64,000 bases of DNA from Lachnospiraceae bacterium (GTDB lineage: Bacteria > Bacillota > Clostridia > Lachnospirales > Lachnospiraceae), in NCBI GenBank assembly GCA_022510605.1, contig JAFLTB010000002.1, positions 1 through 64,000 on the forward strand. The letters are read 5' to 3'. Shown piece after piece: positions 28,276-37,422 of the stretch (positions are counted from its first letter, which is position 1; each line of letters starts with the position of its first letter). Made by a program: the position numbers and the translations under genes. Under the pieces are notes generated by a model, which was given only the letters and a program-made list of their open reading frames with translations, had not been told where the DNA came from and searched no databases.

Positions 28276-29847
28276 ATGAATATGCGTAATAAGACAGCCA
28301 ATACCAACCCTATTTTGCCAGGTTTTTATCCCGACCCATCCATATGTCGCGTGGGCGAGGATTATTATCTGGTTACTTCCACTTTTGCTTATTATCCCGG
28401 TGTGCCGATTTTTCACAGCAAAGACTTAATCCACTGGAACCAGATTGGAAATATTCTGAACCGGAAAAGTCAGCTTCCCCTGGATGGTGCAGAGACAAGC
28501 GAGGGTATTTTTGCCCCGACTCTCCGCTACCATGATGGCACCTTTTATATGATTACTACCAATGTTTCCCCCAACAATCCACTGGGGAACTTCATTGTGA
28601 CAGCCACCGACCCGGCTGGTCCGTGGTCAGACCCATATCCGCTGGGCTCCGAAGGCATTGACCCTTCTCTGTTTTTTGACGATGATGGAAGATGCTATTA
28701 CTGCGGAACCAAAGACCGCAGGGAGGGTGCCCGTTATTATGGTGACAATGAGATTTACATACAGGAACTGGACTTATCTTCTATGAAACTTGTGGGTAAA
28801 AGTTATGCTGCCTGGCACGGCGCCCTGCGGAATGTGGAGTGGCCGGAGGGGCCGCACATCTACAAGAAGGACGGCTGGTACTATCTGATGATTTCCGAAG
28901 CAGGAACTGGCCATAATCATGCGGTATCGGTGGCCCGGAGTAAAAGTCTTACCGAGCCCTTCGAGGGACACCGGGGCAATCCGATTCTGACACACCGCCA
29001 TCTGGGCCAGAGTTATCCGATTGTCAACGTGGGCCATCCTGATATTGTAGAGACCCAGAATGGTGAATGGTGGATGGTATGCCTGGCTTCCCGTACTGCC
29101 GGAGGCTACTACCGCAACCTGGGTAGAGAAACCTATCTGGTTCCTATGACATGGGAAAATGGCTGGCCGGTTGTCAATCCGGGCAAGGGTATTGTGGAGG
29201 ATACTGTGATGGCACCGGGACTTCCTGTGGGAGGCGTGGACAACGTTCCTGTCAAAGAGGACTTTGACCTGCCAGACCTTCCGATGAATTTTATGCATAT
29301 CCGTAATCCCAAGGAGCAGAACTACTCTCTTACCGAGCGTCCGGGGTATCTGCGTTTAAAACTGGATAGAGACAAGATTTCCTCCCGGGGCAACCCAAGT
29401 TATGTATGCCGCCGCCAGCTGGCTTTTGACTTTACAGCCAAGACCGCCCTTTCTTTTGAGCCCCAGAGCGAAAACGAGCAGGCCGGTCTGGTAATATACC
29501 AGAGCCAGTCTTATAATTACCAGTTTCTGGTGGGCAAAAAAAGAGACAAAACGGCTCTCTTCCTGATTCAGACCTATAAGGATGAGGAAGAAATTATTGC
29601 TCAGGCACTGATGGATGATTTCTATGCAGAAGTCTTTCTCCGGGTAACCCAGAAGGAGCAGGATTTAGTTTTCAGTTTCAGCTCTGATGATAAAGTATTC
29701 AAAACCCTGGCTGACCACGTGGATGCCAGAATGCTCAGCACCGATGTGGCCGGAGGCTTTGTGGGTACCACCATTGGTATTTACGCCACCTCAAACGGCG
29801 TAGCCAGTGATACGGTAGCGGATTTTGATTATATGACATATAAGTAG
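28276..29847 (+). CDS. GH43 family beta-xylosidase/alpha-arabinofuranosidase
   Basis: PILPGFYPDPSICRVGEDYYLVTSTFAYYPGVPIFHSKDLIHW; C-terminal beta-sandwich. Confidence 0.94.
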   Translation: MNMRNKTANTNPILPGFYPDPSICRVGEDYYLVTSTFAYYPGVPIFHSKDLIHWNQIGNILNRKSQLPLDGAETSEGIFAPTLRYHDGTFYMITTNVSPNNPLGNFIVTATDPAGPWSDPYPLGSEGIDPSLFFDDDGRCYYCGTKDRREGARYYGDNEIYIQELDLSSMKLVGKSYAAWHGALRNVEWPEGPHIYKKDGWYYLMISEAGTGHNHAVSVARSKSLTEPFEGHRGNPILTHRHLGQSYPIVNVGHPDIVETQNGEWWMVCLASRTAGGYYRNLGRETYLVPMTWENGWPVVNPGKGIVEDTVMAPGLPVGGVDNVPVKEDFDLPDLPMNFMHIRNPKEQNYSLTERPGYLRLKLDRDKISSRGNPSYVCRRQLAFDFTAKTALSFEPQSENEQAGLVIYQSQSYNYQFLVGKKRDKTALFLIQTYKDEEEIIAQALMDDFYAEVFLRVTQKEQDLVFSFSSDDKVFKTLADHVDARMLSTDVAGGFVGTTIGIYATSNGVASDTVADFDYMTYK

Positions 29848-29864
29848 GCAGACAGTGATAAACC

Positions 29865-29940
29865 AAAAAATATCCATCCATCGACTCGAACGGGTGACGC
29901 AAAGCGTCAAATGTTCTCGCTGATGGATGGATGTTTTTTT
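29865..29940. repeat. Copy B of intergenic structured hairpin family
   Basis: ATCCATCCATC / GATGGATGGAT arms with A- and T-runs around core GACTCGAACGGGTGACGCAAAGCGTCAAATGTTCTCGCT. Confidence 0.9.
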
Positions 29941-29996
29941 TACAGCCACTCTCTGCTACTATACGAAGGCCCCTCACAATTTCCTGTCCTGTTACA

Positions 29997-30743
29997 TCAC
30001 CGCCCCTCCAGCCGCAGAATCTCCTTTTTCAGCCGTTTCATAATCTTCTTTTCCAAACGGGATATGTAGCTCTGGGAAATACCCAGCCGGTCTGCCACCT
30101 CCTTCTGGGTCAGTTCCCGTCCCTGGACATCCCCCAGCCCGAAACGGAGCCGGATGATTTTCTGCTCTCTTTCACTGAGAGTTTCCAGTGCCTTGCGCAG
30201 AAGTTTCCTGTCCACCTCCCGCTCAATGTCCTTGTAGATAACATCTTCACTGGTACCAAGAATATCGGACAATAAAAGTTCATTTCCGTCCCAGTCCACA
30301 TTCAGTGGTTCATCTATGGACACCTCCATTTTAGTTTTATTATTCCGGCGCAGATACATCAGAATTTCATTTTCAATACAGCGGGAGGCATAGGTGGCAA
30401 GCTTGATATTTTTACCGGGATTAAAGGTGTTGATGGCCTTCATCAAACCAATGGTTCCAATGGAGATTAAATCCTCCACTCCGACTCCGGTATTGTCAAA
30501 TTTTTTTGCTATGTAAACCACTAACCGCAGATTATGTTCCACCAGCATATTTCTTGCCTTTTCGTCCTCCTCCTCGCCCAGACATTCAATACAGGCAGCT
30601 TCTTCTCCCGGTTCCAGCGGGGCGGGCAGGATTTCTGCACCACCGATGTAATGGATGTCGCTTCCCTGATGAAATAACACATTTCTCCAATCCTGAATCA
30701 TGCGGAACTGAAACCGGTTTGGCATGGATATTCGCAATAGCAT
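29997..30743 (-). CDS. sigE: RNA polymerase sporulation sigma factor SigE
   Basis: [43 protein letters not shown]; pro-sequence-like N-terminus. Confidence 0.96.
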   Translation of the reverse strand: MLLRISMPNRFQFRMIQDWRNVLFHQGSDIHYIGGAEILPAPLEPGEEAACIECLGEEEDEKARNMLVEHNLRLVVYIAKKFDNTGVGVEDLISIGTIGLMKAINTFNPGKNIKLATYASRCIENEILMYLRRNNKTKMEVSIDEPLNVDWDGNELLLSDILGTSEDVIYKDIEREVDRKLLRKALETLSEREQKIIRLRFGLGDVQGRELTQKEVADRLGISQSYISRLEKKIMKRLKKEILRLEGR

Positions 30744-30762
30744 GGTATGATCCCTCCTGGTC

Positions 30763-31563
30763 TTATTCGTATTTTATCAGCATATCCGGATGCAGGATAA
30801 GCTCGTATTCCCCATCCGCCGATACATAACTGTCAGAAATCGCAATCCAGGGTTTTTCCTGTCTGCGCCATTTGCCACCCTCTTTGACGTCTAAGGCCTC
30901 TGCCTGAAAGGCCGGCAGCATTCCACTCTCCGTTCCGACGGAGTGATAGGGAATATAGCGAAACACCGGCGTGTCCCCTGCATCCAGCAATTTCCTGACA
31001 AATTCCTTTCCTCCAATTGCCACCGGGCGATGGCTGAAGGGTTCTGTAAGGTGATTGCCTGTGTCCATCAACCCGTTTCCCTGCATCCGGCGGCCTCCAT
31101 AACTTAAACAAATCGGAAAATATTGTCTCTCCCTCTCCTGCCACCGCCTGCCAAAGGGCACCAGCCGGTAGACAAGTACCAGTGCGGTTCCAGCGCCCGC
31201 CAGCAAAAGAACTGACTCGCCCTGTATGCCCAGCACACTCTGCAGCTGTACCAGAAGTCCCGCCAGCAAAAAAGCCGACAGATAAAACACCACCATGTTC
31301 CGGACATAGGCTCCCGGGGTGGTCCGGCCAAAGGCAAGCCGGACAATCCCGGCGCTTCCCAGGGCATAGAACGGCAGACCTAAAAACCAGTACCGATGAA
31401 GTCCGGAGATTAGGAATACTGTGGATAACACAGCGCCGGCCGCTGCGGCAGACAAAATGTGCCACAGACGGATTCTTCTGCTCTGGAAAAAGCTTTCTAT
31501 CATTAAAACCACAAAATTCATTCCCCAATTCACCAGAAAAAACATATCCAGATAAATCTTCAT
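30763..31563 (-). CDS. spoIIGA: Sigma-E processing peptidase SpoIIGA
   Basis: [45 protein letters not shown] aspartic protease DTG motif; directly upstream of sigE. Confidence 0.93.
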   Translation of the reverse strand: MKIYLDMFFLVNWGMNFVVLMIESFFQSRRIRLWHILSAAAAGAVLSTVFLISGLHRYWFLGLPFYALGSAGIVRLAFGRTTPGAYVRNMVVFYLSAFLLAGLLVQLQSVLGIQGESVLLLAGAGTALVLVYRLVPFGRRWQERERQYFPICLSYGGRRMQGNGLMDTGNHLTEPFSHRPVAIGGKEFVRKLLDAGDTPVFRYIPYHSVGTESGMLPAFQAEALDVKEGGKWRRQEKPWIAISDSYVSADGEYELILHPDMLIKYE

Positions 31564-31629
31564 GTGCTTCCTCTTTCCTTTTCTCCGACAGGGAGTTTTT
31601 CCTTCGGATTTGTCACGTCTTATGCCATC

Positions 31630-31662
31630 ATTATAGCGGCCTCTGCCTGCGAAGTTTGTCAA
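31630..31662 (-). promoter_or_regulatory. Candidate Spo0A-activated spoIIG-type promoter with 21-bp spacer
   Basis: Minus strand TTGACA-21-TATAAT; Spo0A-box-like TGTCGAA at 31699-31705 upstream. Confidence 0.6.
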
Positions 31663-31698
31663 AAGCCGTAGGAAGTAACAGAAAAAATATCCTGTCCC

Positions 31699-31705
31699 TT
31701 CGACA
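31699..31705 (-). promoter_or_regulatory. Spo0A box (TGTCGAA)
   Basis: Exact TGTCGAA on the minus strand upstream of spoIIGA; a second exact copy lies on the plus strand at 31774-31780. Confidence 0.6.
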
Positions 31706-31725
31706 AATTTCCACGTAAAGCACAT

Positions 31726-31765
31726 AAAAAACAGAGGATATTATACAGACACAAAATATCCTCTG
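31726..31765 (-). terminator. Rho-independent terminator, minus strand, upstream of the cyclophilin gene
   Basis: CAGAGGATATT / AATATCCTCTG 11-bp stem followed by TTTTTT on the minus strand. Confidence 0.65.
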
Positions 31766-31784
31766 ACACACTTTGTCGAATTGC

Positions 31785-31813
31785 TTGCATATTTATCTGA
31801 AATCTTTTACAAT
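31785..31813 (+). promoter_or_regulatory. Sigma-A-type promoter of cyclophilin gene
   Basis: TTGCAT-17-TACAAT. Confidence 0.55.
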
Positions 31814-31862
31814 AGAACCGTTATGTTTATCGTCAGACAAATCTGACAGAATGGAGGAACGT

Positions 31863-32396
31863 ATGGCAAATCAAAATCCAATAGTAACGATTGAAATGAA
31901 ATCGGGGGACATTATAAAGGTAGAACTGTTCCCGGAGACAGCCCCTAACACAGCAAAGAACTTTATTTCGCTGGTAAAAAAGGGCTTCTATGATGGACTC
32001 ACCTTCCATCGCATTATTGAAGGTTTTATGATTCAGGGCGGCGACCCGGACGGAAACGGAACCGGCGGCCCAGGCTACAGCATCCCGGGAGAATTTTCTT
32101 CCAATGGATTTGACAATTCCTTAAAGCACAGCGCCGGGGTTATCTCCATGGCCCGCTCCCAGCATCCGGATTCTGCCGGCTCGCAATTTTTCATTATGCA
32201 CAAAAATGCCTCTCATTTAGACGGCGCTTACGCTGCCTTTGGGAAAGTCACAGAAGGCATGGATGTGGTAAATAAAATTGCGGAAAGCGATACCGACTGG
32301 AGCGATATGCCAGTGACGCCGGTGGTAATGGAAAAGGTCTCCGTAGAGACCTTTGGCGTGGATTATGATGAACCGGAGACAATCTCCCCCATGTAA
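31863..32396 (+). CDS. Cyclophilin-type peptidylprolyl isomerase
   Basis: FHRIIEGFMIQGGDPDGNGTGGPGYSIPGEF; GSQFFIMHKNASHLDGAYAAFGKV; start MANQNP with GGAGG. Confidence 0.96.
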   Translation: MANQNPIVTIEMKSGDIIKVELFPETAPNTAKNFISLVKKGFYDGLTFHRIIEGFMIQGGDPDGNGTGGPGYSIPGEFSSNGFDNSLKHSAGVISMARSQHPDSAGSQFFIMHKNASHLDGAYAAFGKVTEGMDVVNKIAESDTDWSDMPVTPVVMEKVSVETFGVDYDEPETISPM

Positions 32397-33820
32397 TAAA
32401 AACCTTTGCTCTCGGTGAGCTTCACCGGGAGAATCTGACCAATCCGGTCAGACGTACCCGGACAGTGCACAATGGCATTGTTGGAAAGTCTGCCGGTAAT
32501 CAGGGTAGAATCCTGACTGTTGACTTCCTCAAAGAGAACCTCCACCGTCTGGTTCAGACGGGAGGCTGTTATCTCGGCAGAGATGCCCTGAATGACTTTT
32601 AACAGGCGGTCAAAGCGGGCTTTTACCACCTCCTGCGGCACCTGGCCCTCCATAGCGGCGGCTGGCGTGCCGCTTCGTTTGGAATAAATAAAGGTGTAGG
32701 CACTGTCATAGCGCACCTTTTTCACCACATCCAATGTCTCTTCAAAATCTTCCTCGGTCTCCCCTGGAAATCCCACAATAATATCCGTAGTCAAAGAGAT
32801 ATCCGGCACTTTTTTCCGTATTTTCTCCACTAATGCCAGGTAATCTTCCTTTGTATAGCGCCGGTTCATTTTTTGCAAAACCACACTGCTGCCGGATTGC
32901 AGCGGCAGGTGAAGATGGCGGCATACTTTCTCACAGTCTCCCATGGCTTCAATTAACTCCTGGGATAAATCTTTGGGATGGGAAGTCATAAACCGAATGC
33001 GCTGAAGCCCGTCAATCTGGTTTACTTTCCGAAGTAGTTCAGCAAAGGTCAACTTTTCTTTCAGTGTCTTTCCGTAAGAATTCACATTCTGTCCCAGCAG
33101 CATGACCTCAGTTACGCCGTCTTCCACAAGTCCCCGGATTTCCTCCAGAATATCCTGGGGCTCTCTGCTTCTCTCCCGCCCCCGTACATAGGGAACAATG
33201 CAATAACTGCAAAAGTTGTTACAGCCATACATAATATTGACTCCCGTCTTAAAGGAGTATTTCCGCCTGCCGGGTAAATCCTCCACAATCTCTCCCTCTT
33301 TTTCCCACACATCCATCACACGGCCCTCGGATTGAATCTGAAGGTAAAATAACTCTGCCAGCTTATAGATATTATGGGTGCCAAACACAATATCCACGAA
33401 AGGATAACTTTTTCGTACCCGTTCTACCTCATCGGCCTCCTGCATCATACAGCCGCAGAGGGCAATCCGCATATCCGGATTCTTTTCTTTCTGGTTTTTC
33501 AGATAACCCAACCGTCCATAGATTTTCAAATTGGCATTTTCCCTCACGGTACAGGTATTATACAAAACAAAATCCGCCACTGGTTCCTCTACTGGCTCAT
33601 AACCAATATACTCCAGTACCGCTTCCATCTTTTCCGAGTCCCTGGCATTCATCTGGCAGCCTAAGGTCTGAATTGACACCGTGAGGGGGCGGCCAATCTG
33701 GCGCTTTTTCTCCTCTGCCCACTCACGGCATTTTTTCATGTAATAATACTGGCGCTCCGGCTCTTTTTCCGGAATCTCCCCGTGGATATCCACGGCTTCT
33801 AACCTCTGATTGTCAAACAT
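32363..33820 (-). CDS. miaB: tRNA (N6-isopentenyladenosine-C2)-methylthiotransferase MiaB
   Basis: TLGCQMNARDSEKM; GCNNFCSYCIVPYVRGRERSR radical SAM; TRAM-like C-terminus. Confidence 0.96.
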   Translation of the reverse strand: MFDNQRLEAVDIHGEIPEKEPERQYYYMKKCREWAEEKKRQIGRPLTVSIQTLGCQMNARDSEKMEAVLEYIGYEPVEEPVADFVLYNTCTVRENANLKIYGRLGYLKNQKEKNPDMRIALCGCMMQEADEVERVRKSYPFVDIVFGTHNIYKLAELFYLQIQSEGRVMDVWEKEGEIVEDLPGRRKYSFKTGVNIMYGCNNFCSYCIVPYVRGRERSREPQDILEEIRGLVEDGVTEVMLLGQNVNSYGKTLKEKLTFAELLRKVNQIDGLQRIRFMTSHPKDLSQELIEAMGDCEKVCRHLHLPLQSGSSVVLQKMNRRYTKEDYLALVEKIRKKVPDISLTTDIIVGFPGETEEDFEETLDVVKKVRYDSAYTFIYSKRSGTPAAAMEGQVPQEVVKARFDRLLKVIQGISAEITASRLNQTVEVLFEEVNSQDSTLITGRLSNNAIVHCPGTSDRIGQILPVKLTESKGFYYMGEIVSGSS

Positions 33821-33865
33821 ACTTTCCTCCGCCGTCTTCGTTATGCAGGTGCGGAAGTCCGGATG

Positions 33866-35053
33866 TTACCTGGCACTGTCCTCCTTTTTTCCAAAGGTTA
33901 TTTCCAGCGTCTTTTCCTCGTAACTGCCTCCTGCGCCTGCTTTTACTGTTATAGTCCCCTTGTCTCCTGCACGACACCGGGATAATTTTTCCTGCAACTG
34001 GGACAGGGTTGTCACCTTCTGTCCATTTATTTCCACAATAACGTTTCCTTTTTTCAGTCCCGCTTTCTCCGCCGGGGAGCCTTCTGTTACCTCTGTGATA
34101 TAGATACCCTGAGGAATGTCATAGGCTTCGCTGACTTCACTATCCACGTCCTGTCCGGTAATTCCCAGATAGGCACGCTCGGATTCCTCTACTGCCTCCT
34201 GATTCATCAGACTCTCAAGAATTGGCTCCGCCGCTGCCATCGGAATGGCAAAGCCCATTCCCTCAACTTCCTCCGAGGCAAATTTAGAGGAATTAATCCC
34301 GATTACCTCGCCCCGGCTGTTGACAAGGGCACCACCGCTGTTTCCCGGGTTAATGGCGGCATCGGTCTGAATCAGCAGAACATTTTCCCCATCCTCGGAA
34401 CCAATCTCCCTGTCTTTGGCACTGACATAACCCACGGTTACGCTGGTGCCATATCCCAGAGCATTTCCAATGGCAATGGCCTGTTCTCCTACCTTGGTAG
34501 CTTCACTGTCCCCTACCGCAGCCACCTTGATATTTTTCAGTGTATCCGCCGATAATTTGCTCATATCCACCATGACAACCGCCAAATCGGTGGCGGAATC
34601 TGTCCCCTTGATTTCTGCCTCCGCAGTGCTGTCATCGTTGAAACGAATGGTGACCTTTGTGGCACCCTCTACCACATGGTTATTGGTGGCAATGTAGAGA
34701 CGGTTGTCCTTTTCTGCTATAATAATACCGGAAGCACTGCCGGTGCTTTCCTGCGGGCTTATACCAAAAGGAGTATTGTAATATCCCTCCTCGGTAACAT
34801 CAATGGCTACAATGGAAGGAAGCACCTGCTCCGCAATGGCGGACACATCCGAAGTGCCGCTGGCATTTGCCCCCGACACCACACTGGTGGCAGCCAGCCT
34901 GGCTGGCTCATTATTACTCTCTGCTACTGTTTCCGTGGCTCCAAAAAGATAATTTTCTGCATATCTGCCTGTCCATTCCACTCCCTGAAATACTGACCCT
35001 GCCACCAATCCAAAAACGGCGCCCCCCGCCACTAACTTTGCAATCTTTTTCAT
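33866..35053 (-). CDS. HtrA-like S1C serine protease with PDZ domain
   Basis: NNHVVEGA, TDLAVV, GNSGGALVN catalytic motifs; PDZ GSPAEKAGLKKGNVIVEINGQKV. Confidence 0.95.
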   Translation of the reverse strand: MKKIAKLVAGGAVFGLVAGSVFQGVEWTGRYAENYLFGATETVAESNNEPARLAATSVVSGANASGTSDVSAIAEQVLPSIVAIDVTEEGYYNTPFGISPQESTGSASGIIIAEKDNRLYIATNNHVVEGATKVTIRFNDDSTAEAEIKGTDSATDLAVVMVDMSKLSADTLKNIKVAAVGDSEATKVGEQAIAIGNALGYGTSVTVGYVSAKDREIGSEDGENVLLIQTDAAINPGNSGGALVNSRGEVIGINSSKFASEEVEGMGFAIPMAAAEPILESLMNQEAVEESERAYLGITGQDVDSEVSEAYDIPQGIYITEVTEGSPAEKAGLKKGNVIVEINGQKVTTLSQLQEKLSRCRAGDKGTITVKAGAGGSYEEKTLEITFGKKEDSAR

Positions 35054-35115
35054 GCTGCAATCACATCCTTTCATTTATTACAATTGTCATAGGCAACTGT
35101 TTTTCCCGTTTCCTG

Positions 35116-35158
35116 TTTTTAGTATATTCTAAAAACTGTTTTTAGCATATGCTAAAAA
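35116..35158. promoter_or_regulatory. Tandem palindromic operator upstream of htrA
   Basis: TTTTTAGTATATTCTAAAAA (35116-35135) and perfect palindrome TTTTTAGCATATGCTAAAAA (35139-35158), centres 23 bp apart. Confidence 0.7.
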
Positions 35159-35265
35159 TGTGTGCGGAATTTGTTTTAATTTTGAAGGGTTTGTGATTGA
35201 ATCATGATGATTCTGTGAACTGCTTAGGTATTATTGGGTTTTTCTGTGTTTTTTGCCCTTTCTCC

Positions 35266-35395
35266 GTGTAAAAAGCACTCATCACGCTTAGTGATGAGTG
35301 AATGTGCACAGGAATCGCACTCGGAAAACCAGTTTTCCAGATGCGATTCTGGTGCATATTGACATTGCCGCTTCAGCGGCAAGTCCTTTTTACAC
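35266..35395. ncRNA. Cloverleaf-like structured element (one closing stem plus three hairpins)
   Basis: GTGTAAAAAG/CTTTTTACAC enclosing CACTCATCAC/GTGATGAGTG, GAATCGCA..GGAAAAC/GTTTTCC..TGCGATTC and TTGCCGC/GCGGCAA. Confidence 0.65.
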
Positions 35396-35451
35396 ACCAG
35401 AACACATCAAAACACACCAAAACACAATAATTGTAACAAAAATCCCAATCC

Positions 35452-36588
35452 TCAGGAAGCATCAAAATTTCCAAGCACCCGCAGAAAGGCGGCTTCTTCC
35501 TGAATCCCACGCAGGGCATTTTTCACAGCAGCGTCTTCCAGATTTCCCTCTACGTCTACAAAGAATCGGTATTCCCAGTTCTTTCCAGGAATCGGGCGGG
35601 ACTCAATCTGGGTCATATTCAGGTCATTGTAGAGAAAATGGGATAAAATCCGGTACAGGCTTCCACTCTTATGAGGAAGCTCTATACACAGGGCCAGCTT
35701 ATTGCTCTCCTTCGTATAAATTTCCTCGGGAGCAATAATAATAAAGCGTGTACAGTTATTTTTCTCCTGTTGAATGCTGTCTGCCACCACCGCAAGACCA
35801 TACTCTTCCGCGGCACGGCGGCTGGCTATGGCTGCCTGGGCAGGGTCTTTCTCCTGGGCTACCTTCTTGGCAGCTGCTGCCGTACTTCCGTACTCCACAC
35901 CGTGTAAGTGCGGATGCTTCTCCATAAATTCCCGGCACTGAAGCAAGCCCTGGGGATGGGAATACACCGTATGAAGGTTTTCGATTTCTACTCCCGGCAG
36001 GGCCAGAAGACACTGGTCAATTTTCATAACATGCTGACCTACAATGGCATTTTTGTAATTGAGAAGCAAGTCGTAGTTAGCCGTGATTCCTCCGGTGGAG
36101 GAGTTTTCAATAGGGAGTACGCCAAAATCCGCTTTTCTCTGCTCCACTGCCTCCATGACCCCCTGGAAACTCTGACAGCTGATTCCTTCAATATCCGTAC
36201 CAAAAATATCCTCCATGGCCTGCTGGGTATGGGTTCCCGGCACACCAAAATAATATACCCTGGATTTTTCTTTGGTCTGAATCGTCTCCACCCGTCGGAA
36301 ACTTGTCACCTCATGGTTGTCTGACAGCACACCATACTGATACTTCCGGCTGATGGACATAATCTGGCTGAACAGCTCCCGGACGGCACGCTCATTAAAA
36401 CTGCCATGGGACAGAGCGCACAGGTTATTCAGTTTGGACTCCTCTCTCTCTTTGTCAAGCACTGGCTTTCCTGTCTCCATTTTGTATTTTGCCACTTCAT
36501 TGGCCACCTGCATTCTCTTTTCAAACAATTTCACAATCTGGTGGTCAATTTCATCAATCTGTTGTCTGGATACGGATAAATCAATCAT
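35452..36588 (-). CDS. pheA: Bifunctional chorismate mutase/prephenate dehydratase
   Basis: N-terminal CM helix; VYYFGVPGTHTQQAMEDIFG, PIENSSTGGITANYDLL; ACT domain ESRPIPGKNWEYRFFVD. Confidence 0.95.
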   Translation of the reverse strand: MIDLSVSRQQIDEIDHQIVKLFEKRMQVANEVAKYKMETGKPVLDKEREESKLNNLCALSHGSFNERAVRELFSQIMSISRKYQYGVLSDNHEVTSFRRVETIQTKEKSRVYYFGVPGTHTQQAMEDIFGTDIEGISCQSFQGVMEAVEQRKADFGVLPIENSSTGGITANYDLLLNYKNAIVGQHVMKIDQCLLALPGVEIENLHTVYSHPQGLLQCREFMEKHPHLHGVEYGSTAAAAKKVAQEKDPAQAAIASRRAAEEYGLAVVADSIQQEKNNCTRFIIIAPEEIYTKESNKLALCIELPHKSGSLYRILSHFLYNDLNMTQIESRPIPGKNWEYRFFVDVEGNLEDAAVKNALRGIQEEAAFLRVLGNFDAS

Positions 36589-37408
36589 TGGCTGTGCTCC
36601 TCACTTTCCTCTCTAATTCGCTGACGGTATATCCAAGCACCGGATGCTTTGCCCAGGGGGCAAGCTCTGCCAGAGGACTTAAAACAAATTCCCGCAGATG
36701 CATCTCCCTGTGGGGAATCGTCAGTTCATCGGTCTGAATCACTTCATCACCGTATAATACAATGTCCAAATCTATAGTGCGGGGCCCCCAGTGGAGAGTT
36801 CTCTCCCGGCCTCCCTCTTTTTCAATCTCATGGATTTTATCTAACAGCTCCTCCGGCGTATACAGCGTCTGCAGTCCGATGGCACCGTTCAGAAAGTCTT
36901 CCTGCTCCGTATAACCGTAAGGCTTTGTCTCAATCAGGCTGGAAACCACCAGCCGGCGGATTTTTTCATCCTGTTTCAGACCCTCCACCGCCTTCTCAAT
37001 ATGCGCCCGTTTATCTCCCATATTGGAGCCCACGGACAGATATACGGTCTGCCATCCCCGCTCAATACAGACGCAGACGGTATCTAAGGGAAGAAGAATC
37101 GGCGCCCAGGGTTTTTTCAATTCCATGCGCAGACGCTCCACCAGAGGAAAGGCCATAAGAATATCCTCTGCCAGACGCTCCGCCGCCGCCTCAATAAGCT
37201 TATAGTTTTTCCCCTTCATCCGCTCTTCCACGAAATGGGCCACACTGGCGTAGTCAATGGAATGGGATAAATCGTCGCTTTTTCCCGCCTGCCTCGTATC
37301 GGTAAACAAAGTCAGGGACACCAGAAATTTCTGTCCCAGCACGGTTTCCTCCTTCAACACCCCGTGGTGGCAATATACCTCCAGATTTTCAATTCGTATT
37401 TCGTCCAT
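36581..37408 (-). CDS. folK: Bifunctional dihydroneopterin aldolase / HPPK
   Basis: FolB part IRIENLEVYCHHGVLKEE fused to HPPK part VYLSVGSNMGDKRAHIEKAV...RTIDLDIVLYGDEV. Confidence 0.94.
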   Translation of the reverse strand: MDEIRIENLEVYCHHGVLKEETVLGQKFLVSLTLFTDTRQAGKSDDLSHSIDYASVAHFVEERMKGKNYKLIEAAAERLAEDILMAFPLVERLRMELKKPWAPILLPLDTVCVCIERGWQTVYLSVGSNMGDKRAHIEKAVEGLKQDEKIRRLVVSSLIETKPYGYTEQEDFLNGAIGLQTLYTPEELLDKIHEIEKEGGRERTLHWGPRTIDLDIVLYGDEVIQTDELTIPHREMHLREFVLSPLAELAPWAKHPVLGYTVSELERKVRSTAND

Positions 37409-37422
37409 CGCTTCCCTCCGGT

